12,855 nt of DNA, taken from an uncultured Kineosporia sp. Lineage in GTDB: Bacteria; Actinomycetota; Actinomycetes; Actinomycetales; Kineosporiaceae. Positions within the stretch are counted from its first letter, which is position 1; each line of letters starts with the position of its first letter. The position numbers and the translations under genes were made by a program. Shown here in pieces: positions 6,862 to 12,855 of this stretch. The notes under the pieces are model-generated. The model ran no database searches. It had not been told where the DNA came from and saw only the letters and a program-made list of their open reading frames with translations. The stretch lies in assembly GCA_937859855.1 (NCBI GenBank), contig CALMAR010000081.1:1-12855 (forward strand), written 5' to 3'.

Positions 6862-9054
6862 TCAGCTGCGGTGACCAGAAGGAACGGACAACGCCGCGGC
6901 GAGTTCGCTGGGCCGGACCGGCTTGGGCAGATAGCCGTCCATGCCCGCCGCCTCGCAGGCCTGACGATCGTCCGTGGTCACCGAGGCGGTCAGCGCGATG
7001 ATCCGCGGCTGCCGGTCGGCGGCCAGATCAGCCCGGATCCGGCGGGTGGCCTCCAGGCCGTCCATCACCGGCATGTGCACGTCCATCAGGATCACGTCGT
7101 AGCTGGTCCGCTGGGCCGCCTGCAGCGCCTGCTCACCGTTATTCACAATGTCGACCTGGCAGCCCAGCTTGGCCAGCATCAGACGCCCCACCTTCTGGTT
7201 GACGTCGTTGTCCTCGGCGAGCAGTACCCGCATCCCGGCCGGCTCATCGTCCCATCCTGGACTGGGCTCCGGCACCGCCGCACGCCCGGATGACGGCCGG
7301 GCTGATGGGCTGGACCCGGCCACCGGGTCCGGCGCCTGATCGCCGTTGAGCACCGCGGCCAAGGTCTGCAGCAGGGCGCCGCTGCGAACGGGCTTGGTCA
7401 GCACCGCGGCGAACAGCACCTCGTCCTGGCCCAACCGGCGTCCCAGGCTCGACAGCAGCACCAGCGGTAGCTGCTGCCAGCGCGGTAGCCGCCGGATCGC
7501 GGAGGCCAGCTGGACGCCGTCCAGCACGGGCATGGCCAGGTCCAGGATCGCCAGGTCGAAGTGCCTGGCCGAGCTGGTCAAGAGGGCCAGCGCCTCCATC
7601 GGGGTGCCGGCCGCCTCGGTCAGGACCCCGTAGCTGGACAGCTGCAGCTTGAGGATCCGGCGGTTGGTTGCGTTGTCGTCCACGATCAGAACCCGGCGGG
7701 CAGAGAGGGCGGCCCGCAGCGTCGCCGGGGAGATCGCGCCCGGCTGCGCGTCCGGCAGGCTGGCGTCCATGCCGGTCAGCACGGTGAAGCTGAAGGTGGA
7801 GCCGGCTCCCGGCACTGAATTGACCCAGATGTCACCGCCCATCGCTTTGACCAGTGCCTTGCTGATGGCCAGCCCCAAACCGGTGCCGCCGTACATCCGG
7901 GTGATCGAGGAATCGACCTGACTGAACGAGGTGAACAGCCGGCTCAGGCTGTGCGCCGGGATGCCGATCCCGGTGTCGCGGACCTGAAACAGCAGTTTCA
8001 CCTGTCCGCCTGCTCGTTCCTCCGCCTTGACCCGCAGTAGCACCTCGCCCCTGGCGGTGAACTTGATCGCGTTGCCGACCAGGTTGGACAGCACTTGGCG
8101 CAGCCGGGTGACGTCGCCGGCCAGCCGGACCGGGCAGCTCTCATCGACGTGGGAGATCAGGTCCAGCCCGTGCGAGGACCCCGCGAACTGAGCCATCGTG
8201 CCTTCGGCCAGCTCACGCAGGTCGAACGGCCGGTGTTCCAGGGCGAGATCACCGGCTTCCACCTTGGAGAAGTCGAGGACGTCGTTGATCACGGCCAGCA
8301 GCTGGTCGCCGCTGGCTCGCACGGTCTCCAGCAGATCCCGCTGCTCGGCGGTCAGGTCGGTGCTGAGCAACAGCCCGGTCATCCCGATCACGGCGTTCAT
8401 CGGGGTCCGGATCTCGGGGCTCATGGTGGCCAGAAAGGCCGACTTGGCCGTGCTGGCCGCCACCGCCTCGTCGGCCAGGGCCCGGGCGCGCCGCTCGGAC
8501 TCGGCCAGCTGGTCGAAAGCGGCCTGCCGCTCGACGATCAGCTGGTCGCGCTCGATCAGCTCCCGCCGCAGCTGCAACCGGGCCATCACCTGGTCGGTCA
8601 GCACCCGCAGCACTTCGAGCTGCTGTTCGGAGATCGAGCGCGGCTGCTGGTCGATAACGCACAGCGTGCCCAGCACGGCACCGGCCGGAGTGCGGAGTGG
8701 AAAGCCCGCATAGAAGCGGAATTCCGGTCCGGCCACGACGTCCGGATTGTGCGAGAGCACCGGATGCACGCGAGCGTCCTCAACCACCAGCTCGGCGTCG
8801 TCCTGCACCACCAGGTCGCAGAACGCCCGGTCGCGCGATGTACCCGGCCCGGTCAGGCCCAGGCAGGCCTTGAACCACTGCCGTTCCTCCGCCACCAGGC
8901 TGATCGCAGCGGAGGGGGTGTCAGCGATCAGGGCGGCGGTGCGGACCAGTTCGTCGAAGGCTCGCTCGGGCTCGGTGTCCAGCACCTGGTAGGCGTCGAG
9001 CTCGGCCAGCCGTTCGGCTTCGGAGACCTCCCGGCCGCGGTGCTCGGCTGTCAC
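6862..9054 (-). CDS. GAF-HisKA-HATPase-REC-REC hybrid histidine kinase with H-box His replaced by Pro
   Basis: A 730-residue cytosolic sensor; no membrane span is seen. Order: GAF domain (~30-163, with [10 protein letters not shown] and [21 protein letters not shown]), coiled-coil linker (~165-200), HisKA (~204-268), HATPase_c (~315-428: N-box N324/N328, G1 DTGIGI 360-365, G2 GGTGLGL 389-395), REC1 (~454-570: D459/D460, phospho-Asp505, K554), a Pro/Ser/Ala linker, and REC2 (~608-722: E614/D615, phospho-Asp658, T689, K711). The H-box reads [12 protein letters not shown] where the family has SHEIRTP: residue 213, codon 8418-8416, is CCC (Pro) instead of CAC. The protein therefore lacks the normal phospho-acceptor although its ATP site and both receivers look intact. 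There is no HPt domain. The GTG start at 9054 has AGAGG very close upstream. It lies 31 nt after the rhodanese gene, so possibly co-transcribed. It may be an ATP-responsive pseudokinase scaffold or a phosphatase, unless the base is a sequence error. Confidence 0.92.
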   Translation of the reverse strand: MTAEHRGREVSEAERLAELDAYQVLDTEPERAFDELVRTAALIADTPSAAISLVAEERQWFKACLGLTGPGTSRDRAFCDLVVQDDAELVVEDARVHPVLSHNPDVVAGPEFRFYAGFPLRTPAGAVLGTLCVIDQQPRSISEQQLEVLRVLTDQVMARLQLRRELIERDQLIVERQAAFDQLAESERRARALADEAVAASTAKSAFLATMSPEIRTPMNAVIGMTGLLLSTDLTAEQRDLLETVRASGDQLLAVINDVLDFSKVEAGDLALEHRPFDLRELAEGTMAQFAGSSHGLDLISHVDESCPVRLAGDVTRLRQVLSNLVGNAIKFTARGEVLLRVKAEERAGGQVKLLFQVRDTGIGIPAHSLSRLFTSFSQVDSSITRMYGGTGLGLAISKALVKAMGGDIWVNSVPGAGSTFSFTVLTGMDASLPDAQPGAISPATLRAALSARRVLIVDDNATNRRILKLQLSSYGVLTEAAGTPMEALALLTSSARHFDLAILDLAMPVLDGVQLASAIRRLPRWQQLPLVLLSSLGRRLGQDEVLFAAVLTKPVRSGALLQTLAAVLNGDQAPDPVAGSSPSARPSSGRAAVPEPSPGWDDEPAGMRVLLAEDNDVNQKVGRLMLAKLGCQVDIVNNGEQALQAAQRTSYDVILMDVHMPVMDGLEATRRIRADLAADRQPRIIALTASVTTDDRQACEAAGMDGYLPKPVRPSELAAALSVPSGHRS

Positions 9055-9085
9055 GCACCTCTATCGGCTGCTGCCGGGCCGATCC

Positions 9086-9970
9086 TTAACCGCGGCCGGT
9101 GCCCTTGGCGATCGGGGCCCGGACGCTGTTGCCCCATTCGGTCCATGAACCGTCATAGTTGCGGACTCGCTGGAACCCGAGCAGATGGGTGAGCACGAAC
9201 CAGGTGTGGCTGGAGCGCTCGCCGATCCGGCAGTAGGCGATCACGTCGTCGCCAGGCTCCAGACCCTGTTCCTGCTGGTAGATGGCCTCCAGGTCTGCGC
9301 GGCTCTTGAATCGGCCATCCTCGCCCGCCGCCCGGGCCCATGGGATGCTGGCCGCGCCCGGAATGTGGCCGCCGCGCAGAACGCCCTCCTGCGGATAATC
9401 GGCCATGTGCGTGGTCTCGCCGGAGTACTCAGCCGGGGAGCGCACATCCACCAGCGGCTGCCCGAGATGATCCTGGACCTGCTCCTTGAACGCCCGGATG
9501 GTGGCGTCGTCCCGCTCGATCACCGGGTAGCTGGCAGGCTCACGGCGCGGCACCTCGGTGGTCAGCTCGCGGTCCTCGGCGATCCAGGCCGCGCGCCCGC
9601 CGTCCAGCAGCCGGACGTCCGGATGGCCGAACAGGGAGAACACCCAGAGCGCATAGGCGGCCCACCAGTTGTTCCGGTCACCGTAGATGACCACCGTGTC
9701 GTCGCGGCCAATACCCTTCTCGCTCAACAGTTTCGCGAAATGCTCGCCGTCGAGGTAATCCCGGGTGACCTGATCGTTCAGCTCGGTGTGCCAGTCCACC
9801 TTGACCGCGCCCGGGATGTGACCGGTGTCGTAGAGCAGCACGTCCTCGTCGCTCTCCACCACCACCAGACCCTGAGTGCCCAGGTTCTTGGCCAGCCAGC
9901 CAGTGGTCACCAGCCGCTGGGGATGGGCGTAGGCGGCCAGTTTCGGATCGTCGTCGAATGGCAGGGCCAT
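9086..9970 (-). CDS. Two-domain rhodanese sulfurtransferase (thiosulfate sulfurtransferase, CysA/SseA type)
   Basis: A 294-residue cytosolic enzyme that would move sulfane sulfur from thiosulfate (or 3-mercaptopyruvate) to an acceptor such as cyanide or a thiol. It contains an N-terminal inactive rhodanese domain (~20-140: [31 protein letters not shown]) with Asp98 where an active-site Cys would be. The C-terminal catalytic domain (~155-290) has [22 protein letters not shown], and the loop [14 protein letters not shown] with catalytic Cys247. This loop and [10 protein letters not shown] match mycobacterial CysA-type enzymes, and CRIGERS favours thiosulfate over mercaptopyruvate (CGSGVT-type loop). 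The ATG at 9970 has AAGGAG nine nt upstream. It is separated by 85 nt from the ferredoxin gene above it and ends 31 nt before the kinase start. Confidence 0.93.
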   Translation of the reverse strand: MALPFDDDPKLAAYAHPQRLVTTGWLAKNLGTQGLVVVESDEDVLLYDTGHIPGAVKVDWHTELNDQVTRDYLDGEHFAKLLSEKGIGRDDTVVIYGDRNNWWAAYALWVFSLFGHPDVRLLDGGRAAWIAEDRELTTEVPRREPASYPVIERDDATIRAFKEQVQDHLGQPLVDVRSPAEYSGETTHMADYPQEGVLRGGHIPGAASIPWARAAGEDGRFKSRADLEAIYQQEQGLEPGDDVIAYCRIGERSSHTWFVLTHLLGFQRVRNYDGSWTEWGNSVRAPIAKGTGRG

Positions 9971-10022
9971 CAGCGGGAACTCCTTGAGAGACGGACTATG
10001 ACGAGGTGAAGGACATGCTAAT

Positions 10023-10040
10023 CCGGGCCCATCGACCCGG
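10023..10040 (-). terminator. Possible weak terminator after the ferredoxin gene
   Basis: CCGGG (10023-10027) and CCCGG (10036-10040) can pair around an 8-nt loop, 15 nt beyond the ferredoxin TGA on the minus strand, followed by ATTAGCATG. The 5-bp stem is short, but this is the only gap of notable size (85 nt) between the redox operon and the sulfurtransferase. A poor promoter-like TTAGCA-15 nt-CATAGT (CATAGT at 10000-9995) follows it. Confidence 0.22.
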
Positions 10041-10055
10041 GTTCGAGCACCTCGG

Positions 10056-10310
10056 TCAGCGGGGGGCCAGACGCAGGGCCAGCACGGGGCACAGGCCGGC
10101 CGCCTTGCGAGCCGGGCCGGTCAGGGCGTCCGGGACCGGAGTGAGCACACCCGCTCCGGGTGCCCCGGCCGCACCGGTTCGGGCTCGGGGGTAACCCCAG
10201 GGATCGGCCTCCAGCAGCTCGGGCAGCAGTTCCCGGCACAGGCCACGGCCGTCGCAAGCGGTCCAGTCAATCATCAAAGTGGTTGCAGCCGAACCGGTTC
10301 GGGCGTTCAC
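10056..10310 (-). CDS. Small 3Fe-4S-type ferredoxin
   Basis: An 84-residue protein with the short actinobacterial ferredoxin signature: [21 protein letters not shown], an [10 protein letters not shown] block, then [15 protein letters not shown]. The three Cys (19, 25 and 74; pattern C-x5-C...CP) match ferredoxins of this type, which bind a 3Fe-4S or incomplete 4Fe-4S cluster. The start is taken as GTG at 10310: it overlaps the NuoF-like stop as GTGA and has GGAGG six nt upstream. The internal ATG at 10274 has no RBS, and the open frame to 10346 lies inside the previous gene. The middle segment (res. 44-62) is Ala/Gly/Pro-rich and low in complexity. As last gene of the operon it probably accepts electrons from, or donates to, the NuoF-like protein. 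Confidence 0.85.
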   Translation of the reverse strand: MNARTGSAATTLMIDWTACDGRGLCRELLPELLEADPWGYPRARTGAAGAPGAGVLTPVPDALTGPARKAAGLCPVLALRLAPR

Positions 10311-11566
10311 AGCCAGCCTCCGGTATGGCCAGCCCGGGCCAGGCAACGGCCATGGCCGTGCAGCACGATGTCCGGCTCGAACACGGTCAGCGCACTGCGA
10401 ATCAGGCGCACGGTGCCGTCCGGATGGCTGCAGGCCCCTCGTCCGGCCACCAGCCCAGCCGTCCCCCGCAGCGCCGAGAGTTCAGCCGGGCCAGCCTTTC
10501 CGGCGGCCAGGTCGGCCATCTGCTGGGCCAGTTGGGGTAGCCCGAATCGGCAGGGGCCGCACTGACGGGCCGATTGAGCAGCCAGATACTTCACGATCCG
10601 GGCAGTCAGCTGGAGGCCGCAGCTGGACGACGTGATCGGGATGATCACGCCCGCGCCCACCGAAGCACCCAGAGCCGACAGCCCGTCGCGGGACAGCGGG
10701 ACGGGCAGCGCCTGCGGCAGCCGCAGCCAGCTGCCGTGATAGCCGCCGACCAGCACGGCGTCCAGTTGCCCGACTGGTACTGAGGCCGCTCGGCCGAGCA
10801 GGTCAGCCAGCGACGTGCCGTGCGGCACCTCCCAAACGGCCGGCGCCTGCGGCTGGCCTTCTGACCACACCGGATGCACCGTGGCCAGGAAAGAACCGGT
10901 TGACCCGGGCACACCCAGGCTGGCGTACCAGTCACCGCCACGGCGGGCGATCAGAGCCAGGTGGGCCAGGGTCTCCACGTTCTGCACCAGGGTCGGCCGA
11001 TCGTCGACGCCCCGGATGCTCACCCGCTGACGCGAAAACCGCGGCAGCGCAGACCCTCCCGACAGCCGGGAGACCACGGCGCTCTCCTGCCCGGCGACGA
11101 AAGTGGCCGGCGCCTCGGACACGTGCACCGCCAGCCCGTCCAGGTCCGGCCGGGCCGCCAGCGCCTGGCGGACACTGCTCACCGCATCGGGCCGGACATA
11201 CAGGCAGGCCCGGGCCGCACCGGTGGCCAGGGCGGCCAGCCGCAGGCCGTCGAGTACCAGGTGCGGGGCGCGGACCAGCAGTTGCCGGTCCTTGTCGCTG
11301 GCCGGCTCACCTTCGGCGCCGTTACCCACCACGATCGCCCGCCCGCGCGATCCGGCGGCTACCGCGCGGACCTTGATGGACGCCGGAAAGCCCGCACCGC
11401 CTCGGCCGGTCAGCCCGGAGCGCTCCAGTTCGTCCAGCACCGCCGCCGGGCTGAGCACTGGCAGGGGGCCGTAGGCCATCAGGTGCGCCTGCAGATCGGG
11501 CGCCTGAGCAGCGAAGAGGCCTGCCACCAGCTCGGAAGCGGCGGGGCGCGGAATCATGACCGTCAT
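10307..11566 (-). CDS. NuoF-like SLBB / NADH-ubiquinone oxidoreductase 51-kDa Fe-S flavoprotein
   Basis: A 419-residue homologue of the NuoF/51-kDa flavoprotein. Blocks in order: GRGGAGFPASIK (54-65, FMN/NADH site in NuoF), GNGAEGEPASDKDR (82-94 region, equivalent to NADESEPGTFKDR), GQESAVVSRLSGG (~159-171), TLVQNVETLAHLAL (~192-205), an SLBB-like region (~230-300), then the Fe-S module with Cys316, QCGPCRFGLP (Cys336, Cys339) and GRGACSHPDG (Cys379). In NuoF the motif is ESCGxCxPCR; here it is QSARQCGPCR, so the first Cys is Ala333. The start is ATG 11566, overlapping the ferric-reductase stop as ATGA, with GAGGAGG six nt upstream; the longer open frame to 11764 lies inside that gene and is rejected. 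This is a stand-alone protein, not part of a nuo operon, expected to carry FMN and pass electrons between a nicotinamide (or other) donor and the coupled ferredoxin. Confidence 0.88.
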   Translation of the reverse strand: MTVMIPRPAASELVAGLFAAQAPDLQAHLMAYGPLPVLSPAAVLDELERSGLTGRGGAGFPASIKVRAVAAGSRGRAIVVGNGAEGEPASDKDRQLLVRAPHLVLDGLRLAALATGAARACLYVRPDAVSSVRQALAARPDLDGLAVHVSEAPATFVAGQESAVVSRLSGGSALPRFSRQRVSIRGVDDRPTLVQNVETLAHLALIARRGGDWYASLGVPGSTGSFLATVHPVWSEGQPQAPAVWEVPHGTSLADLLGRAASVPVGQLDAVLVGGYHGSWLRLPQALPVPLSRDGLSALGASVGAGVIIPITSSSCGLQLTARIVKYLAAQSARQCGPCRFGLPQLAQQMADLAAGKAGPAELSALRGTAGLVAGRGACSHPDGTVRLIRSALTVFEPDIVLHGHGRCLARAGHTGGWL

Positions 11567-12165
11567 CGCGGACCTCCTCGGGCCATGGCGCTGACTGGGC
11601 GATCCAGCCGCCCCGGCGCGGGCGCTGGAACTGAAGAAGGCGCCGTCCTGCGGGTCACCAGCGCCCCCAGAACCAGAGCCACACACGCGATGTCGGTGCT
11701 CAGCATCCAGGCGGTGGTGCTGTCCGTGCCCGAGCCGATTCCATGCAGCAGGGCAACCGGCCACAGCCCGTAGGCAGCCAGATGCACCGCCCGCCAGGCC
11801 CGGCGCCCGAGCCGGTCACGGATCAGGCTGGTCGCCACGATGGCGATCACCAGATCCAGGGCCAGCGCACCCAGCCCGACGAACGCGGGCCGGTAGCTGG
11901 AACGCAACGGCAGCACCAGATCGATCAGCTTGAGCTGAGCGTAGGGATCGAAGAGCAGGGTGGTCACGTGGATGCCGAGGAACACGACCGCCAGCAGCGA
12001 CGTGCTGCGGTGCACTGAGGCAACCACCAGCCGGGACCGGCCGGTCAGGCCGCCCAGCGAACGCCCGGACCGGGTGCTGATGCCGAGCGCGACGGTCAGG
12101 GTGATCAGGATCAGGGTGACGGCACCGCTGGCTCGCGCCAGGTACCAGAGCGCTTCGGTCGTCAT
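11563..12165 (-). CDS. Ferric-reductase-like transmembrane di-haem protein
   Basis: A 200-residue membrane protein with about five to six spans (approx. 10-29, 48-72, 94-115, 127-145, 153-171). Four His in paired helices, His52/His66 (VHRSTSLLAVVFLGIH) and His128/His141 (AVHLAAYGLWPVALLH), have the 13-14-residue spacing that binds two b-haems across the bilayer in ferric reductase/NOX/MsrQ-like domains. There is no attached FAD or NAD domain, so it must receive electrons from a separate partner, plausibly the NuoF-like protein or ferredoxin of the same operon. Starts at ATG 12165 with GAGG seven nt upstream; its first base is shared with the ApbE stop (TGATG), and its stop overlaps the next gene by 4 nt. 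The tail after ~172 is Pro/Arg-rich and likely cytoplasmic. Confidence 0.87.
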   Translation of the reverse strand: MTTEALWYLARASGAVTLILITLTVALGISTRSGRSLGGLTGRSRLVVASVHRSTSLLAVVFLGIHVTTLLFDPYAQLKLIDLVLPLRSSYRPAFVGLGALALDLVIAIVATSLIRDRLGRRAWRAVHLAAYGLWPVALLHGIGSGTDSTTAWMLSTDIACVALVLGALVTRRTAPSSVPAPAPGRLDRPVSAMARGGPR

Positions 12166-12855
12166 CAGGCTGCCTCACGCTGGCCGACCGGCCAGCCGTT
12201 CAGCAGCACTGGCCGGGCATCCTGGCCGATCAGCCGGGCCGGTGTCCCGGCGTCCAGCAACATCTGCACCGCCGCCGCCCCGCGCACGATGGACGCGGTG
12301 GCCAGCATGTTGGCCTCGGCGCAGGTGCCGGCCACCACCGAGACGGTGCGCCAGACCGCCGGGGCCGGCTCACCGGTGCCGGGATCGAGGATGTGATGCA
12401 CGGTCCGGGTGCCCGCTCCGGCCCGCTGGCGCCAGGTCCGGCTCAGTGTGCTGGACGTCGCCAGCGCTCCGGAGAACAAGGAGACCGTGGCCGGCGGTTC
12501 GGCGTCGCCGTCCTGAACCAGCACCTGCCAGCCACCGCGCGGCGCCGCACCGGCCACGGCCAGATCACCGCCGAGACTGACCAGCACGCCGGCGCCCAGG
12601 CTGTCCGCGACCAGCTCGGCGCAGCGGTCGGCGGCGTACGCCTTAGCGCTGGAACCGCAGTCGAGGTGGACCCCGGCGGGCATGCTCAGCCGCGCGCCGC
12701 CACCGTGGGGCGCCTGGGTGAGCCGGATGTCCCGCCAGTCGTGCCGGACCCGGCGGGTCAGCCGGATCGGCCGCCGGACCGGCGCCCCGTCCCGCCCCGC
12801 CCCCGACCGCCGGGGGAAGGCCGGGGGGGAACCGCGCGCGCGGCGCTCGGCGGGC
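12165..12855 (-). CDS. apbE: FAD:protein FMN transferase (ApbE family), 5'-truncated by window edge
   Basis: About 229 C-terminal residues are present; the frame stays open to the right edge, so the start lies outside and the internal ATG at 12683 is not the start. ApbE moves FMN from FAD onto a Thr/Ser of target proteins, usually at the outer face of the membrane. Motifs: WRDIRL (codons near 12735), LDCGSSAKAYAAD (12663-12625, family DLGGxAKGYAAD), LVSLGGDLAV, HHILDPGTGEP and VSVVAGTCAEANMLATASIVRG. The last motif has Asn (12311-12309) where classical ApbE proteins have the Mg-binding Asp of ADAxSTA. No flavinylation target (FMN-binding domain protein) is in the window; one upstream of this gene is likely. 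The stop shares one base with the ferric-reductase ATG. The outermost ~75 nt are nearly pure G/C and translate poorly against the family. Confidence 0.87.
   Translation of the reverse strand, partial: PAERRARGSPPAFPRRSGAGRDGAPVRRPIRLTRRVRHDWRDIRLTQAPHGGGARLSMPAGVHLDCGSSAKAYAADRCAELVADSLGAGVLVSLGGDLAVAGAAPRGGWQVLVQDGDAEPPATVSLFSGALATSSTLSRTWRQRAGAGTRTVHHILDPGTGEPAPAVWRTVSVVAGTCAEANMLATASIVRGAAAVQMLLDAGTPARLIGQDARPVLLNGWPVGQREAA

Noticed and set aside
8408..8425. Frameshift or pseudogene as explanation for the missing H-box His
   Set aside because: Reading frame and all flanking motifs are intact; the change is a single codon, so substitution or single-base error is the only reading.
8095..9192. 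365-codon plus-strand open frame
   Set aside because: Antisense to the histidine kinase and the end of the sulfurtransferase; His/Gln/Gly-rich composition without a recognisable fold.
10036..10048. GGTTCGAG resembling a tRNA T-loop
   Set aside because: No acceptor, D-arm or anticodon stem can be built around it.
10311..10346. Longer ferredoxin start at 10346
   Set aside because: The extension lies inside the NuoF-like gene; GTG 10310 has GGAGG six nt upstream and a GTGA overlap.
11567..11764. N-terminal extension of the NuoF-like frame up to 11764
   Set aside because: It lies inside the ferric-reductase gene, is low-complexity, and the ATG at 11566 has a strong GAGGAGG and a 4-nt ATGA overlap.

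Overview
The window is high-GC (roughly two-thirds G+C), has dense, strongly GC3-biased genes, and uses GTG as well as ATG starts. It carries families typical of Actinobacteria: a DUF3516 helicase, a DUF6421 protein, a CysA-type rhodanese, and a NuoF-like/ferredoxin/ferric-reductase/ApbE cluster. It therefore looks like chromosomal DNA of a high-GC actinomycete; genus cannot be decided from sequence alone. No mobile element, CRISPR array, tRNA or rRNA is visible.

Layout. Positions 1-781 (+) hold the C-terminal part of a DEAD/DEAH-box helicase with a DUF3516 tail. It converges on a long minus-strand block. The 219-nt gap between them holds two strong hairpins (808-854 and 954-998), one for each converging unit. 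Reading the minus strand from right to left there are three groups. (A) 12855-10056 is a tightly coupled redox operon: apbE (cut by the window edge), a di-haem ferric-reductase-like membrane protein, a NuoF-like SLBB/Fe-S flavoprotein and a small 3-Cys ferredoxin. Each junction overlaps by 1-4 nt. (B) 9970-6862 holds a two-domain rhodanese sulfurtransferase and a GAF-HisKA-HATPase-REC-REC hybrid histidine kinase. In the kinase the phospho-acceptor His of the H-box is Pro. (C) 6795-1001 holds a membrane protein with two DUF3592-like modules, a 14-TM DHA2-type MFS exporter, a DUF6421 protein with its own candidate promoter, a low-specificity L-threonine aldolase and a DUF456 membrane protein. 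The last three are spaced by 13 nt and a 4-nt overlap and probably form one transcript.

Working model. The clearest multi-gene system is group A. The inferred path is NAD(P)H or another cytosolic donor to the NuoF-like FMN/Fe-S protein, then ferredoxin, then the membrane b-haems, then a covalently flavinylated acceptor made by ApbE and presumably encoded beyond the right edge. This would be a flavin-based trans-membrane electron-transfer module. The gene content is visible in the sequence; the electron path is inference. The other main points are the kinase lacking its catalytic His and the gluzincin-like HDxxH...EExxxD signature in the DUF6421 protein.
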